Below are positions 15,001-29,520 of a stretch of DNA of 64,000 nt, one piece after another; the first letter of the stretch is position 1; each line of letters opens with the position of its first letter. Below the pieces are notes generated by a model. That model saw only the letters and a list, made by a program, of their open reading frames with translations. It searched no databases and was not told the DNA's origin. The position numbers and the translations under genes were made by a program. Origin of the DNA: Siphonodentalium dalli. Lineage: Eukaryota > Mollusca > Scaphopoda > Gadilida > Siphonodentaliidae. The stretch is from contig CP136064.1 in NCBI GenBank assembly GCA_032622095.1, positions 257,465,863 through 257,529,862 of the forward strand. Reading direction: 5' to 3'.

Positions 15001-18000
15001 GGGGACGGGTGTTCAAAGTCTTAAACATGAAGTCTCTTCGATTGCGACCAAACTTACATGTCATAGTCTACATTTTACACCGATAACGATGCCGTGAATA
15101 TTTTGTAAATCGGTCGAAAATTGACAGAGATACCGACCCCTGAATGTCCAAAAATGACGCAAAATTCCTTGTGCCCACAACTCCTCCCAGACCGATGCTC
15201 GGACTAAGGTTGTTGTTATCGATTAACGATCGGTATGCACGAATGAGCAGGCACGCGAAATTTGGGCATCATCGGGCGAAGATTGGCTAGATGCATGCAG
15301 ATTGAAGTGCTGAAATTTGAAACTTATACAAGTTTAGAACCCGTTAACGCAGGTAAACGGGGTTGGTGTCATTCGACGGGGATTATCGAGGCGAATACAA
15401 TGATGTCAGATTGAAAATAATATTTCGGCGAATAGCTGAGATATGGTCATTTTTTCGAAGTTATGTGTGGATATTCACACGAAAATAGGCATATCGTGTA
15501 GATCTCACGAAGGCGAACTCAATGACACCGGTCGCAACACTCTAGCTTAAAAACCCACCGAGATAGAGAGGTTTTATCACCAAGTCACCTATTGTCGCGG
15601 TAATGGTATTTTTGCATAGAAACGGGTCCATTGAACTCAGAAATGCCAATATTACTTATGCTGACCGTCACAAACAATTTCAGCAGGTATATTATTATAC
15701 TTCCATATTTTAATATGGGAGTATATTGTATTTCTGTTGAGGCGTTTTACCGTTTAATTGGACATACCGAGAAAAATAATGGCACTAGGAACGCGAAATT
15801 TCTTAGAAAAGTAGGCAACTAAGAGGTACTTAAAATGTACGCCTCAGAATTTCGTTACACCTTTTCTTTGCAGAGTTATCGCCCTTTTACGTTTCTCCAT
15901 TTTTCTCTATTATTATTATTCTTATTATTTTTCTTACATAGTTTGGTACGACTAATCTCAGGAACCGCTAAATGTAGAATGCTGAAATTTTCTGTGTCTG
16001 TACAACTCCCACGGGAATCGGCAGTTGAGGCATTGCGAGTTTTGTCCGTGCCCGATTTATAGAGTTATGGCCCTTAAACCGGCCTCTCACATTTATCGAC
16101 AATTGTAGAGTATATCTGGAACGCATTGAGGCAGCGGAACAGGACAAATGTTATGATGTAGAGCAACTTAAACGTGGTTCAGTTCCACAAAATGGACGTT
16201 GTCCGATTATTACCCGGGGAGTGGGGGACGGGTGTTCAAAGTCTTAAACATGAAGTCTCTTCGATTGCGACCAAACTTACATGTCATAGTCTACATTTTA
16301 CACCGATAACGATGCCGTGAATATTTTGTAAATCGGTCGAAAATTGACAGAGATACCGACCCCTGAATGTCCAAAAATGACGCAAAATTCCTTGTGCCCA
16401 CAACTCCTCCCAGACCGATGCTCGGACTAAGGTTGTTGTTATCGATTAACGATCGGTATGCACGAATGAGCAGGCACGCGAAATTTGGGCATCATCGGGC
16501 GAAGATTGGCTAGATGCATGCAGATTGAAGTGCTGAAATTTGAAACTTATACAAGTTTAGAACCCGTTAACGCAGGTAAACGGGGTTGGTGTCATTCGAC
16601 GGGGATTATCGAGGCGAATACAATGATGTCAGATTGAAAATAATATTTCGGCGAATAGCTGAGATATGGTCATTTTTTCGAAGTTATGTGTGGATATTCA
16701 CACGAAAATAGGCATATCGTGTAGATCTCACGAAGGCGAACTCAATGACACCGGTCGCAACACTCTAGCTTAAAAACCCACCGAGATAGAGAGGTTTTAT
16801 CACCAAGTCACCTATTGTCGCGGTAATGGTATTTTTGCATAGAAACGGGTCCATTGAACTCAGAAATGCCAATATTACTTATGCTGACCGTCACAAACAA
16901 TTTCAGCAGGTATATTATTATACTTCCATATTTTAATATGGGAGTATATTGTATTTCTGTTGAGGCGTTTTACCGTTTAATTGGACATACCGAGAAAAAT
17001 AATGGCACTAGGAACGCGAAATTTCTTAGAAAAGTAGGCAACTAAGAGGTACTTAAAATGTACGCCTCAGAATTTCGTTACACCTTTTCTTTGCAGAGTT
17101 ATCGCCCTTTTACGTTTCTCCATTTTTCTCTATTATTATTATTCTTATTATTTTTCTTACATAGTTTGGTACGACTAATCTCAGGAACCGCTAAATGTAG
17201 AATGCTGAAATTTTCTGTGTCTGTACAACTCCCACGGGAATCGGCAGTTGAGGCATTGCGAGTTTTGTCCGTGCCCGATTTATAGAGTTATGGCCCTTAA
17301 ACCGGCCTCTCACATTTATCGACAATTGTAGAGTATATCTGGAACGCATTGAGGCAGCGGAACAGGACAAATGTTATGATGTAGAGCAACTTAAACGTGG
17401 TTCAGTTCCACAAAATGGACGTTGTCCGATTATTACCCGGGGAGTGGGGGACGGGTGTTCAAAGTCTTAAACATGAAGTCTCTTCGATTGCGACCAAACT
17501 TACATGTCATAGTCTACATTTTACACCGATAACGATGCCGTGAATATTTTGTAAATCGGTCGAAAATTGACAGAGATACCGACCCCTGAATGTCCAAAAA
17601 TGACGCAAAATTCCTTGTGCCCACAACTCCTCCCAGACCGATGCTCGGACTAAGGTTGTTGTTATCGATTAACGATCGGTATGCACGAATGAGCAGGCAC
17701 GCGAAATTTGGGCATCATCGGGCGAAGATTGGCTAGATGCATGCAGATTGAAGTGCTGAAATTTGAAACTTATACAAGTTTAGAACCCGTTAACGCAGGT
17801 AAACGGGGTTGGTGTCATTCGACGGGGATTATCGAGGCGAATACAATGATGTCAGATTGAAAATAATATTTCGGCGAATAGCTGAGATATGGTCATTTTT
17901 TCGAAGTTATGTGTGGATATTCACACGAAAATAGGCATATCGTGTAGATCTCACGAAGGCGAACTCAATGACACCGGTCGCAACACTCTAGCTTAAAAAC

Positions 18001-21000
18001 CCACCGAGATAGAGAGGTTTTATCACCAAGTCACCTATTGTCGCGGTAATGGTATTTTTGCATAGAAACGGGTCCATTGAACTCAGAAATGCCAATATTA
18101 CTTATGCTGACCGTCACAAACAATTTCAGCAGGTATATTATTATACTTCCATATTTTAATATGGGAGTATATTGTATTTCTGTTGAGGCGTTTTACCGTT
18201 TAATTGGACATACCGAGAAAAATAATGGCACTAGGAACGCGAAATTTCTTAGAAAAGTAGGCAACTAAGAGGTACTTAAAATGTACGCCTCAGAATTTCG
18301 TTACACCTTTTCTTTGCAGAGTTATCGCCCTTTTACGTTTCTCCATTTTTCTCTATTATTATTATTCTTATTATTTTTCTTACATAGTTTGGTACGACTA
18401 ATCTCAGGAACCGCTAAATGTAGAATGCTGAAATTTTCTGTGTCTGTACAACTCCCACGGGAATCGGCAGTTGAGGCATTGCGAGTTTTGTCCGTGCCCG
18501 ATTTATAGAGTTATGGCCCTTAAACCGGCCTCTCACATTTATCGACAATTGTAGAGTATATCTGGAACGCATTGAGGCAGCGGAACAGGACAAATGTTAT
18601 GATGTAGAGCAACTTAAACGTGGTTCAGTTCCACAAAATGGACGTTGTCCGATTATTACCCGGGGAGTGGGGGACGGGTGTTCAAAGTCTTAAACATGAA
18701 GTCTCTTCGATTGCGACCAAACTTACATGTCATAGTCTACATTTTACACCGATAACGATGCCGTGAATATTTTGTAAATCGGTCGAAAATTGACAGAGAT
18801 ACCGACCCCTGAATGTCCAAAAATGACGCAAAATTCCTTGTGCCCACAACTCCTCCCAGACCGATGCTCGGACTAAGGTTGTTGTTATCGATTAACGATC
18901 GGTATGCACGAATGAGCAGGCACGCGAAATTTGGGCATCATCGGGCGAAGATTGGCTAGATGCATGCAGATTGAAGTGCTGAAATTTGAAACTTATACAA
19001 GTTTAGAACCCGTTAACGCAGGTAAACGGGGTTGGTGTCATTCGACGGGGATTATCGAGGCGAATACAATGATGTCAGATTGAAAATAATATTTCGGCGA
19101 ATAGCTGAGATATGGTCATTTTTTCGAAGTTATGTGTGGATATTCACACGAAAATAGGCATATCGTGTAGATCTCACGAAGGCGAACTCAATGACACCGG
19201 TCGCAACACTCTAGCTTAAAAACCCACCGAGATAGAGAGGTTTTATCACCAAGTCACCTATTGTCGCGGTAATGGTATTTTTGCATAGAAACGGGTCCAT
19301 TGAACTCAGAAATGCCAATATTACTTATGCTGACCGTCACAAACAATTTCAGCAGGTATATTATTATACTTCCATATTTTAATATGGGAGTATATTGTAT
19401 TTCTGTTGAGGCGTTTTACCGTTTAATTGGACATACCGAGAAAAATAATGGCACTAGGAACGCGAAATTTCTTAGAAAAGTAGGCAACTAAGAGGTACTT
19501 AAAATGTACGCCTCAGAATTTCGTTACACCTTTTCTTTGCAGAGTTATCGCCCTTTTACGTTTCTCCATTTTTCTCTATTATTATTATTCTTATTATTTT
19601 TCTTACATAGTTTGGTACGACTAATCTCAGGAACCGCTAAATGTAGAATGCTGAAATTTTCTGTGTCTGTACAACTCCCACGGGAATCGGCAGTTGAGGC
19701 ATTGCGAGTTTTGTCCGTGCCCGATTTATAGAGTTATGGCCCTTAAACCGGCCTCTCACATTTATCGACAATTGTAGAGTATATCTGGAACGCATTGAGG
19801 CAGCGGAACAGGACAAATGTTATGATGTAGAGCAACTTAAACGTGGTTCAGTTCCACAAAATGGACGTTGTCCGATTATTACCCGGGGAGTGGGGGACGG
19901 GTGTTCAAAGTCTTAAACATGAAGTCTCTTCGATTGCGACCAAACTTACATGTCATAGTCTACATTTTACACCGATAACGATGCCGTGAATATTTTGTAA
20001 ATCGGTCGAAAATTGACAGAGATACCGACCCCTGAATGTCCAAAAATGACGCAAAATTCCTTGTGCCCACAACTCCTCCCAGACCGATGCTCGGACTAAG
20101 GTTGTTGTTATCGATTAACGATCGGTATGCACGAATGAGCAGGCACGCGAAATTTGGGCATCATCGGGCGAAGATTGGCTAGATGCATGCAGATTGAAGT
20201 GCTGAAATTTGAAACTTATACAAGTTTAGAACCCGTTAACGCAGGTAAACGGGGTTGGTGTCATTCGACGGGGATTATCGAGGCGAATACAATGATGTCA
20301 GATTGAAAATAATATTTCGGCGAATAGCTGAGATATGGTCATTTTTTCGAAGTTATGTGTGGATATTCACACGAAAATAGGCATATCGTGTAGATCTCAC
20401 GAAGGCGAACTCAATGACACCGGTCGCAACACTCTAGCTTAAAAACCCACCGAGATAGAGAGGTTTTATCACCAAGTCACCTATTGTCGCGGTAATGGTA
20501 TTTTTGCATAGAAACGGGTCCATTGAACTCAGAAATGCCAATATTACTTATGCTGACCGTCACAAACAATTTCAGCAGGTATATTATTATACTTCCATAT
20601 TTTAATATGGGAGTATATTGTATTTCTGTTGAGGCGTTTTACCGTTTAATTGGACATACCGAGAAAAATAATGGCACTAGGAACGCGAAATTTCTTAGAA
20701 AAGTAGGCAACTAAGAGGTACTTAAAATGTACGCCTCAGAATTTCGTTACACCTTTTCTTTGCAGAGTTATCGCCCTTTTACGTTTCTCCATTTTTCTCT
20801 ATTATTATTATTCTTATTATTTTTCTTACATAGTTTGGTACGACTAATCTCAGGAACCGCTAAATGTAGAATGCTGAAATTTTCTGTGTCTGTACAACTC
20901 CCACGGGAATCGGCAGTTGAGGCATTGCGAGTTTTGTCCGTGCCCGATTTATAGAGTTATGGCCCTTAAACCGGCCTCTCACATTTATCGACAATTGTAG

Positions 21001-24000
21001 AGTATATCTGGAACGCATTGAGGCAGCGGAACAGGACAAATGTTATGATGTAGAGCAACTTAAACGTGGTTCAGTTCCACAAAATGGACGTTGTCCGATT
21101 ATTACCCGGGGAGTGGGGGACGGGTGTTCAAAGTCTTAAACATGAAGTCTCTTCGATTGCGACCAAACTTACATGTCATAGTCTACATTTTACACCGATA
21201 ACGATGCCGTGAATATTTTGTAAATCGGTCGAAAATTGACAGAGATACCGACCCCTGAATGTCCAAAAATGACGCAAAATTCCTTGTGCCCACAACTCCT
21301 CCCAGACCGATGCTCGGACTAAGGTTGTTGTTATCGATTAACGATCGGTATGCACGAATGAGCAGGCACGCGAAATTTGGGCATCATCGGGCGAAGATTG
21401 GCTAGATGCATGCAGATTGAAGTGCTGAAATTTGAAACTTATACAAGTTTAGAACCCGTTAACGCAGGTAAACGGGGTTGGTGTCATTCGACGGGGATTA
21501 TCGAGGCGAATACAATGATGTCAGATTGAAAATAATATTTCGGCGAATAGCTGAGATATGGTCATTTTTTCGAAGTTATGTGTGGATATTCACACGAAAA
21601 TAGGCATATCGTGTAGATCTCACGAAGGCGAACTCAATGACACCGGTCGCAACACTCTAGCTTAAAAACCCACCGAGATAGAGAGGTTTTATCACCAAGT
21701 CACCTATTGTCGCGGTAATGGTATTTTTGCATAGAAACGGGTCCATTGAACTCAGAAATGCCAATATTACTTATGCTGACCGTCACAAACAATTTCAGCA
21801 GGTATATTATTATACTTCCATATTTTAATATGGGAGTATATTGTATTTCTGTTGAGGCGTTTTACCGTTTAATTGGACATACCGAGAAAAATAATGGCAC
21901 TAGGAACGCGAAATTTCTTAGAAAAGTAGGCAACTAAGAGGTACTTAAAATGTACGCCTCAGAATTTCGTTACACCTTTTCTTTGCAGAGTTATCGCCCT
22001 TTTACGTTTCTCCATTTTTCTCTATTATTATTATTCTTATTATTTTTCTTACATAGTTTGGTACGACTAATCTCAGGAACCGCTAAATGTAGAATGCTGA
22101 AATTTTCTGTGTCTGTACAACTCCCACGGGAATCGGCAGTTGAGGCATTGCGAGTTTTGTCCGTGCCCGATTTATAGAGTTATGGCCCTTAAACCGGCCT
22201 CTCACATTTATCGACAATTGTAGAGTATATCTGGAACGCATTGAGGCAGCGGAACAGGACAAATGTTATGATGTAGAGCAACTTAAACGTGGTTCAGTTC
22301 CACAAAATGGACGTTGTCCGATTATTACCCGGGGAGTGGGGGACGGGTGTTCAAAGTCTTAAACATGAAGTCTCTTCGATTGCGACCAAACTTACATGTC
22401 ATAGTCTACATTTTACACCGATAACGATGCCGTGAATATTTTGTAAATCGGTCGAAAATTGACAGAGATACCGACCCCTGAATGTCCAAAAATGACGCAA
22501 AATTCCTTGTGCCCACAACTCCTCCCAGACCGATGCTCGGACTAAGGTTGTTGTTATCGATTAACGATCGGTATGCACGAATGAGCAGGCACGCGAAATT
22601 TGGGCATCATCGGGCGAAGATTGGCTAGATGCATGCAGATTGAAGTGCTGAAATTTGAAACTTATACAAGTTTAGAACCCGTTAACGCAGGTAAACGGGG
22701 TTGGTGTCATTCGACGGGGATTATCGAGGCGAATACAATGATGTCAGATTGAAAATAATATTTCGGCGAATAGCTGAGATATGGTCATTTTTTCGAAGTT
22801 ATGTGTGGATATTCACACGAAAATAGGCATATCGTGTAGATCTCACGAAGGCGAACTCAATGACACCGGTCGCAACACTCTAGCTTAAAAACCCACCGAG
22901 ATAGAGAGGTTTTATCACCAAGTCACCTATTGTCGCGGTAATGGTATTTTTGCATAGAAACGGGTCCATTGAACTCAGAAATGCCAATATTACTTATGCT
23001 GACCGTCACAAACAATTTCAGCAGGTATATTATTATACTTCCATATTTTAATATGGGAGTATATTGTATTTCTGTTGAGGCGTTTTACCGTTTAATTGGA
23101 CATACCGAGAAAAATAATGGCACTAGGAACGCGAAATTTCTTAGAAAAGTAGGCAACTAAGAGGTACTTAAAATGTACGCCTCAGAATTTCGTTACACCT
23201 TTTCTTTGCAGAGTTATCGCCCTTTTACGTTTCTCCATTTTTCTCTATTATTATTATTCTTATTATTTTTCTTACATAGTTTGGTACGACTAATCTCAGG
23301 AACCGCTAAATGTAGAATGCTGAAATTTTCTGTGTCTGTACAACTCCCACGGGAATCGGCAGTTGAGGCATTGCGAGTTTTGTCCGTGCCCGATTTATAG
23401 AGTTATGGCCCTTAAACCGGCCTCTCACATTTATCGACAATTGTAGAGTATATCTGGAACGCATTGAGGCAGCGGAACAGGACAAATGTTATGATGTAGA
23501 GCAACTTAAACGTGGTTCAGTTCCACAAAATGGACGTTGTCCGATTATTACCCGGGGAGTGGGGGACGGGTGTTCAAAGTCTTAAACATGAAGTCTCTTC
23601 GATTGCGACCAAACTTACATGTCATAGTCTACATTTTACACCGATAACGATGCCGTGAATATTTTGTAAATCGGTCGAAAATTGACAGAGATACCGACCC
23701 CTGAATGTCCAAAAATGACGCAAAATTCCTTGTGCCCACAACTCCTCCCAGACCGATGCTCGGACTAAGGTTGTTGTTATCGATTAACGATCGGTATGCA
23801 CGAATGAGCAGGCACGCGAAATTTGGGCATCATCGGGCGAAGATTGGCTAGATGCATGCAGATTGAAGTGCTGAAATTTGAAACTTATACAAGTTTAGAA
23901 CCCGTTAACGCAGGTAAACGGGGTTGGTGTCATTCGACGGGGATTATCGAGGCGAATACAATGATGTCAGATTGAAAATAATATTTCGGCGAATAGCTGA

Positions 24001-26810
24001 GATATGGTCATTTTTTCGAAGTTATGTGTGGATATTCACACGAAAATAGGCATATCGTGTAGATCTCACGAAGGCGAACTCAATGACACCGGTCGCAACA
24101 CTCTAGCTTAAAAACCCACCGAGATAGAGAGGTTTTATCACCAAGTCACCTATTGTCGCGGTAATGGTATTTTTGCATAGAAACGGGTCCATTGAACTCA
24201 GAAATGCCAATATTACTTATGCTGACCGTCACAAACAATTTCAGCAGGTATATTATTATACTTCCATATTTTAATATGGGAGTATATTGTATTTCTGTTG
24301 AGGCGTTTTACCGTTTAATTGGACATACCGAGAAAAATAATGGCACTAGGAACGCGAAATTTCTTAGAAAAGTAGGCAACTAAGAGGTACTTAAAATGTA
24401 CGCCTCAGAATTTCGTTACACCTTTTCTTTGCAGAGTTATCGCCCTTTTACGTTTCTCCATTTTTCTCTATTATTATTATTCTTATTATTTTTCTTACAT
24501 AGTTTGGTACGACTAATCTCAGGAACCGCTAAATGTAGAATGCTGAAATTTTCTGTGTCTGTACAACTCCCACGGGAATCGGCAGTTGAGGCATTGCGAG
24601 TTTTGTCCGTGCCCGATTTATAGAGTTATGGCCCTTAAACCGGCCTCTCACATTTATCGACAATTGTAGAGTATATCTGGAACGCATTGAGGCAGCGGAA
24701 CAGGACAAATGTTATGATGTAGAGCAACTTAAACGTGGTTCAGTTCCACAAAATGGACGTTGTCCGATTATTACCCGGGGAGTGGGGGACGGGTGTTCAA
24801 AGTCTTAAACATGAAGTCTCTTCGATTGCGACCAAACTTACATGTCATAGTCTACATTTTACACCGATAACGATGCCGTGAATATTTTGTAAATCGGTCG
24901 AAAATTGACAGAGATACCGACCCCTGAATGTCCAAAAATGACGCAAAATTCCTTGTGCCCACAACTCCTCCCAGACCGATGCTCGGACTAAGGTTGTTGT
25001 TATCGATTAACGATCGGTATGCACGAATGAGCAGGCACGCGAAATTTGGGCATCATCGGGCGAAGATTGGCTAGATGCATGCAGATTGAAGTGCTGAAAT
25101 TTGAAACTTATACAAGTTTAGAACCCGTTAACGCAGGTAAACGGGGTTGGTGTCATTCGACGGGGATTATCGAGGCGAATACAATGATGTCAGATTGAAA
25201 ATAATATTTCGGCGAATAGCTGAGATATGGTCATTTTTTCGAAGTTATGTGTGGATATTCACACGAAAATAGGCATATCGTGTAGATCTCACGAAGGCGA
25301 ACTCAATGACACCGGTCGCAACACTCTAGCTTAAAAACCCACCGAGATAGAGAGGTTTTATCACCAAGTCACCTATTGTCGCGGTAATGGTATTTTTGCA
25401 TAGAAACGGGTCCATTGAACTCAGAAATGCCAATATTACTTATGCTGACCGTCACAAACAATTTCAGCAGGTATATTATTATACTTCCATATTTTAATAT
25501 GGGAGTATATTGTATTTCTGTTGAGGCGTTTTACCGTTTAATTGGACATACCGAGAAAAATAATGGCACTAGGAACGCGAAATTTCTTAGAAAAGTAGGC
25601 AACTAAGAGGTACTTAAAATGTACGCCTCAGAATTTCGTTACACCTTTTCTTTGCAGAGTTATCGCCCTTTTACGTTTCTCCATTTTTCTCTATTATTAT
25701 TATTCTTATTATTTTTCTTACATAGTTTGGTACGACTAATCTCAGGAACCGCTAAATGTAGAATGCTGAAATTTTCTGTGTCTGTACAACTCCCACGGGA
25801 ATCGGCAGTTGAGGCATTGCGAGTTTTGTCCGTGCCCGATTTATAGAGTTATGGCCCTTAAACCGGCCTCTCACATTTATCGACAATTGTAGAGTATATC
25901 TGGAACGCATTGAGGCAGCGGAACAGGACAAATGTTATGATGTAGAGCAACTTAAACGTGGTTCAGTTCCACAAAATGGACGTTGTCCGATTATTACCCG
26001 GGGAGTGGGGGACGGGTGTTCAAAGTCTTAAACATGAAGTCTCTTCGATTGCGACCAAACTTACATGTCATAGTCTACATTTTACACCGATAACGATGCC
26101 GTGAATATTTTGTAAATCGGTCGAAAATTGACAGAGATACCGACCCCTGAATGTCCAAAAATGACGCAAAATTCCTTGTGCCCACAACTCCTCCCAGACC
26201 GATGCTCGGACTAAGGTTGTTGTTATCGATTAACGATCGGTATGCACGAATGAGCAGGCACGCGAAATTTGGGCATCATCGGGCGAAGATTGGCTAGATG
26301 CATGCAGATTGAAGTGCTGAAATTTGAAACTTATACAAGTTTAGAACCCGTTAACGCAGGTAAACGGGGTTGGTGTCATTCGACGGGGATTATCGAGGCG
26401 AATACAATGATGTCAGATTGAAAATAATATTTCGGCGAATAGCTGAGATATGGTCATTTTTTCGAAGTTATGTGTGGATATTCACACGAAAATAGGCATA
26501 TCGTGTAGATCTCACGAAGGCGAACTCAATGACACCGGTCGCAACACTCTAGCTTAAAAACCCACCGAGATAGAGAGGTTTTATCACCAAGTCACCTATT
26601 GTCGCGGTAATGGTATTTTTGCATAGAAACGGGTCCATTGAACTCAGAAATGCCAATATTACTTATGCTGACCGTCACAAACAATTTCAGCAGGTATATT
26701 ATTATACTTCCATATTTTAATATGGGAGTATATTGTATTTCTGTTGAGGCGTTTTACCGTTTAATTGGACATACCGAGAAAAATAATGGCACTAGGAACG
26801 CGAAATTTCT
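1..26810. repeat. Satellite array, 1223-bp monomer, about 21.9 head-to-tail copies
   Basis: The sequence repeats with a period of exactly 1223 bp: base 1 corresponds to 1224, and a recognisable monomer landmark recurs at 955, 2178, 3401 and so on up to 26638 without any change in spacing. The left edge is open, so the array continues outside the window. The right edge is abrupt at 26810/26811, inside a monomer. Copies look nearly identical; the one substitution I could confirm is T to G at 7428. Each monomer holds an ATT-rich simple repeat, a near-palindrome, and several phrases of the type 'gagttatcgccctt'. Two short open frames per monomer (63 and 75 codons) are not believable genes: the longer one runs through the ATT/CTT tract and has low complexity. 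Function is unknown; a centromeric, heterochromatic or mobile-element-derived array are all possible. Confidence 0.97.
1020..1049. repeat. Near-palindrome inside each satellite monomer (first copy shown)
   Basis: A 30-base inverted repeat has 14-base arms (tatacttccatatt against its complement, with one mismatch) around a 2-base centre. It recurs every 1223 bp through the array. The same TATACTTCC...GGAAGTATA type of hairpin is found at 29270-29300, 31037-31067 and 31271-31300 in repeats outside the array, which marks a shared origin. Confidence 0.85.
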
Positions 26811-27716
26811 AAATGAGAATAGTTAAGTGCTGTATCACTAAGCTATTTTCCCCGCCAAATCCAAACGGGCTCATGAAAGAGAGAGCTAATGCACGAGCAT
26901 ATATTTAGATATACCTTAGATAATATACCAAACTTTGAGCTTTCTACTAAAAAAGCAAGCTGCCCGACGGAGAGCTCACATTCGGGTGGGTTAAAGTTGC
27001 TAAATTTTACCGAAAACTAAAGGTGGAAAAATGCCCCAAAAATCAAACATGGGGATATAACTTTTTTCATGTGTGGATGTTATTAGGAGTATCAATGCGC
27101 AACTTGAGAGCGATTTCCTGAGTTTTAGAGCAAACGGTTTACTCATGGGGACGCTATATGTCGTAAAACGTACGTACCTCGAACTTAATTGTATCTTGTA
27201 TGTCAGCATGGAACAATATTTACCGTTTATATCAATAAAAATAGTTTGACTTATAGTGCACTCAATAGTTTTGTCTGCATTGTGATAAAAATTACAATGT
27301 CTGTAATTTGGCATAGGTGTCCATCTTGTTGCATTTACAGAAATGAAGCAGTCTCCGGACATAGTTCAGAAGTATAGGGGCAATCACATGCTACTATTTT
27401 GTCATGGAAAATGAATTTTCCCAAATATAACGTGACGTCAAACATCCACTGGGAAACAGTACTTGTGTACAAAGTACCAGAGAAACACAGTACCTGAGAC
27501 TTTAGTCAACTACGGATGACAGCGGAAACAAACAAACAAACAAACATGTGTACATGACGAAAATCAAAACATAAAAGTAGCATCAACCCGAGAAATAGGA
27601 AGAGAAAAGAAGGAATAGTGAGTGGTAAAGCGCAATACATGTGAAACGAGAATCATTGCAAACTTTAAGTATATGGAAGTATACGAATTTCCCACCGGGA
27701 ATTCGAAAAGCCGCTA

Positions 27717-27717
<1 letters not shown>
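26811..27717. other. Spacer between satellite and 1767-bp repeat
   Basis: The satellite ends abruptly at 26810 and this stretch is not related to it by eye. It contains a short (aaac)n tract near 27528-27545. A tatggaagtata string at 27673-27684 could be a remnant of the hairpin motif used by the neighbouring repeats. Open frames of 120 codons on the minus strand and 62 codons on the plus strand show no recognisable motif. I see no supportable gene. Confidence 0.5.
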
Positions 27718-27753
<36 letters not shown>

Positions 27754-29475
27754 TTATTATTATACTTGACACTTTTGTAATCACTATTACTCGAAAAATA
27801 CAAGAAGTAGGACACTAAAACTTGGTAAGTAGGTTGGGGTACATGAGTTCTATGCCTATGGCCCATAACGATTTTGTCCGCGCTTTCACCGAGGAGTTAT
27901 CTCCCTTTATTTGAAAAAATGTCAGTTTATTATCTCGGAAATTATAAGAAGCAGAGCATCGAAAATTAGACCGTATGCACATCTCGATATGCACTACTGC
28001 CCACGGGCATAAAAACTTGTGTCCGCGCTTTCCCTGAAGAGTTACCGCCCATAGTTGGCAAACCTCTATTTTATTGTACTCTGTTGTCCTCCCGTATCAT
28101 TCCAGATAACTGTATTTGGTTTTTGTAGTCGTGTTGACCGTTGTCAGCTTAGTCCGAAGAAGAAAATTTGACAGGGTTGGCGATATATTTTTACACTGGG
28201 GTGGGGGCAAAATTTTCGCAATTTTTTTTTTGTATTGACATTCATCTATTTAAGTATGTAGATTCCATGAACGAAAACAAACCCATACCGGAAAGGATTT
28301 TTGTAATCCGAGAAGAAATGCAAGAGTTACGGGCCCTCAAAGTTTGCAATTTGGTCCCATGTGCTTGTGCTCACATCTCCTCCGAAGATATCGAACTTAG
28401 GATGTCATCTGATATCCCAGTGCGTGCGGTCCGAAGAGAGCACGCGATGTGCCAAATTTTGCCAGTGTCGGTTAAGTGTTGTGGATCAGGGGAGGGGCGG
28501 TCCGGGGTACCAATTTTTTATTCTTCTCCGAATCAGATGAAACTTGGAATGTAACATCTACACCGCCAACCGATCTAGAAACTGAAACAATTTCGAAAAT
28601 CCATTGAAAAATGACGGAGTTGCGGTCCTTCAAACAATGCAAATTTGGGCCCATGTGCCTGTGACCTCATCTCCTCCGAAGATCACAAACTTAGGATGTC
28701 ATCTGATATCGCAGTGCGCGCGGTCTGAAGAGAGCACTCGATGTGCCAAATTTCGCAAGTGTCGGTTCAGTGTTGTGGGTCAGGGGAGGGGTGGTCCGAG
28801 GTACTAAAATTTAGTTCGTCTCCGAATCATATGAAACTTGGTATATAACATCTACCTTATACGTTGATCATAAAACTGAAAACAGATCGTAAATCCGTTA
28901 AAAAATGGCGGAGATGTGGGCCCTCAAACTTTGAATGTGGGCCCGTATTCTTTCTAATAAACAAAATGTTATTCGTCTCTGAATGAGACAAAATTTATAA
29001 CAAATAATCAATGTAACTAGCTGATCACAATACTCAAAACAATTTTAAAATCCATTGGAAAATAACGGAGTTACGGGCTCTCAAAATTCGCATTTTGGGC
29101 CGGGTTTGACTATTTCCCAATCCCGTCACCCAATTTCGAGGCAGGGGTGGGGTCACTTCCAAAGACTTGAGATCAACCCACACATGTTAAGGGAAAGATA
29201 TAATCATCCTACTTCATATTTTCCGTCCCTTAACTGCGATTTATTGAGCTCATGATTTGGCCTATTATTATACTTCCATGGTGTAACCAAGGAAGTATAT
29301 TGTTTTTCTACTGAGGTCGTTTTACGTTTATTTCGAAATAATCAGAAACTGATTGCAGTAGGAACGCGAAATCTCTAGCGAATGTAGGCATCGAAGGTTT
29401 ACTACATATAATGGTATCCGGATTTCCGCCCAATGTTTCTTGGCGGAGTTATGGCCCTTTTGCGATTATTTTTCA

Positions 29476-29484
<9 letters not shown>
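27718..29484. repeat. 1767-bp repeat unit, tandem copy 1
   Basis: This unit starts inside a (TTA)n tract and runs through several degenerate sub-repeats built on phrases such as 'gagttatctccc', 'agttacgggccctcaaa' and 'gatgtcatctgatatc'. It ends with a hairpin module and another ATT tract. The next copy begins 1767 bp later and is identical wherever I compared it except for the length of the ATT tract. Open frames in it (128, 67, 66 codons) recur only because the unit is duplicated and show no protein motif. Exact borders are uncertain because they fall in the simple repeat. Confidence 0.9.
29262..29480. repeat. Hairpin module homologous to the satellite monomer
   Basis: This stretch aligns by eye over roughly 220 bp with monomer positions 1012-1240. 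In the same order it has a TATACTTCC hairpin, 'gaggcgtt/gaggtcgttttac', 'aggaacgcgaaat', 'gtaggca', 'gagttat-gccctttt' and the ATT tract. Divergence is considerable, so the link is old compared with the near-identity inside the satellite. The second copy of this module is at 31029-31247. Confidence 0.8.

Positions 29485-29520
<36 letters not shown>

Noticed and set aside
1-26810. CRISPR-like array
   Set aside because: There are no short repeats with unique spacers; the array is a plain long-monomer satellite in a eukaryotic context.
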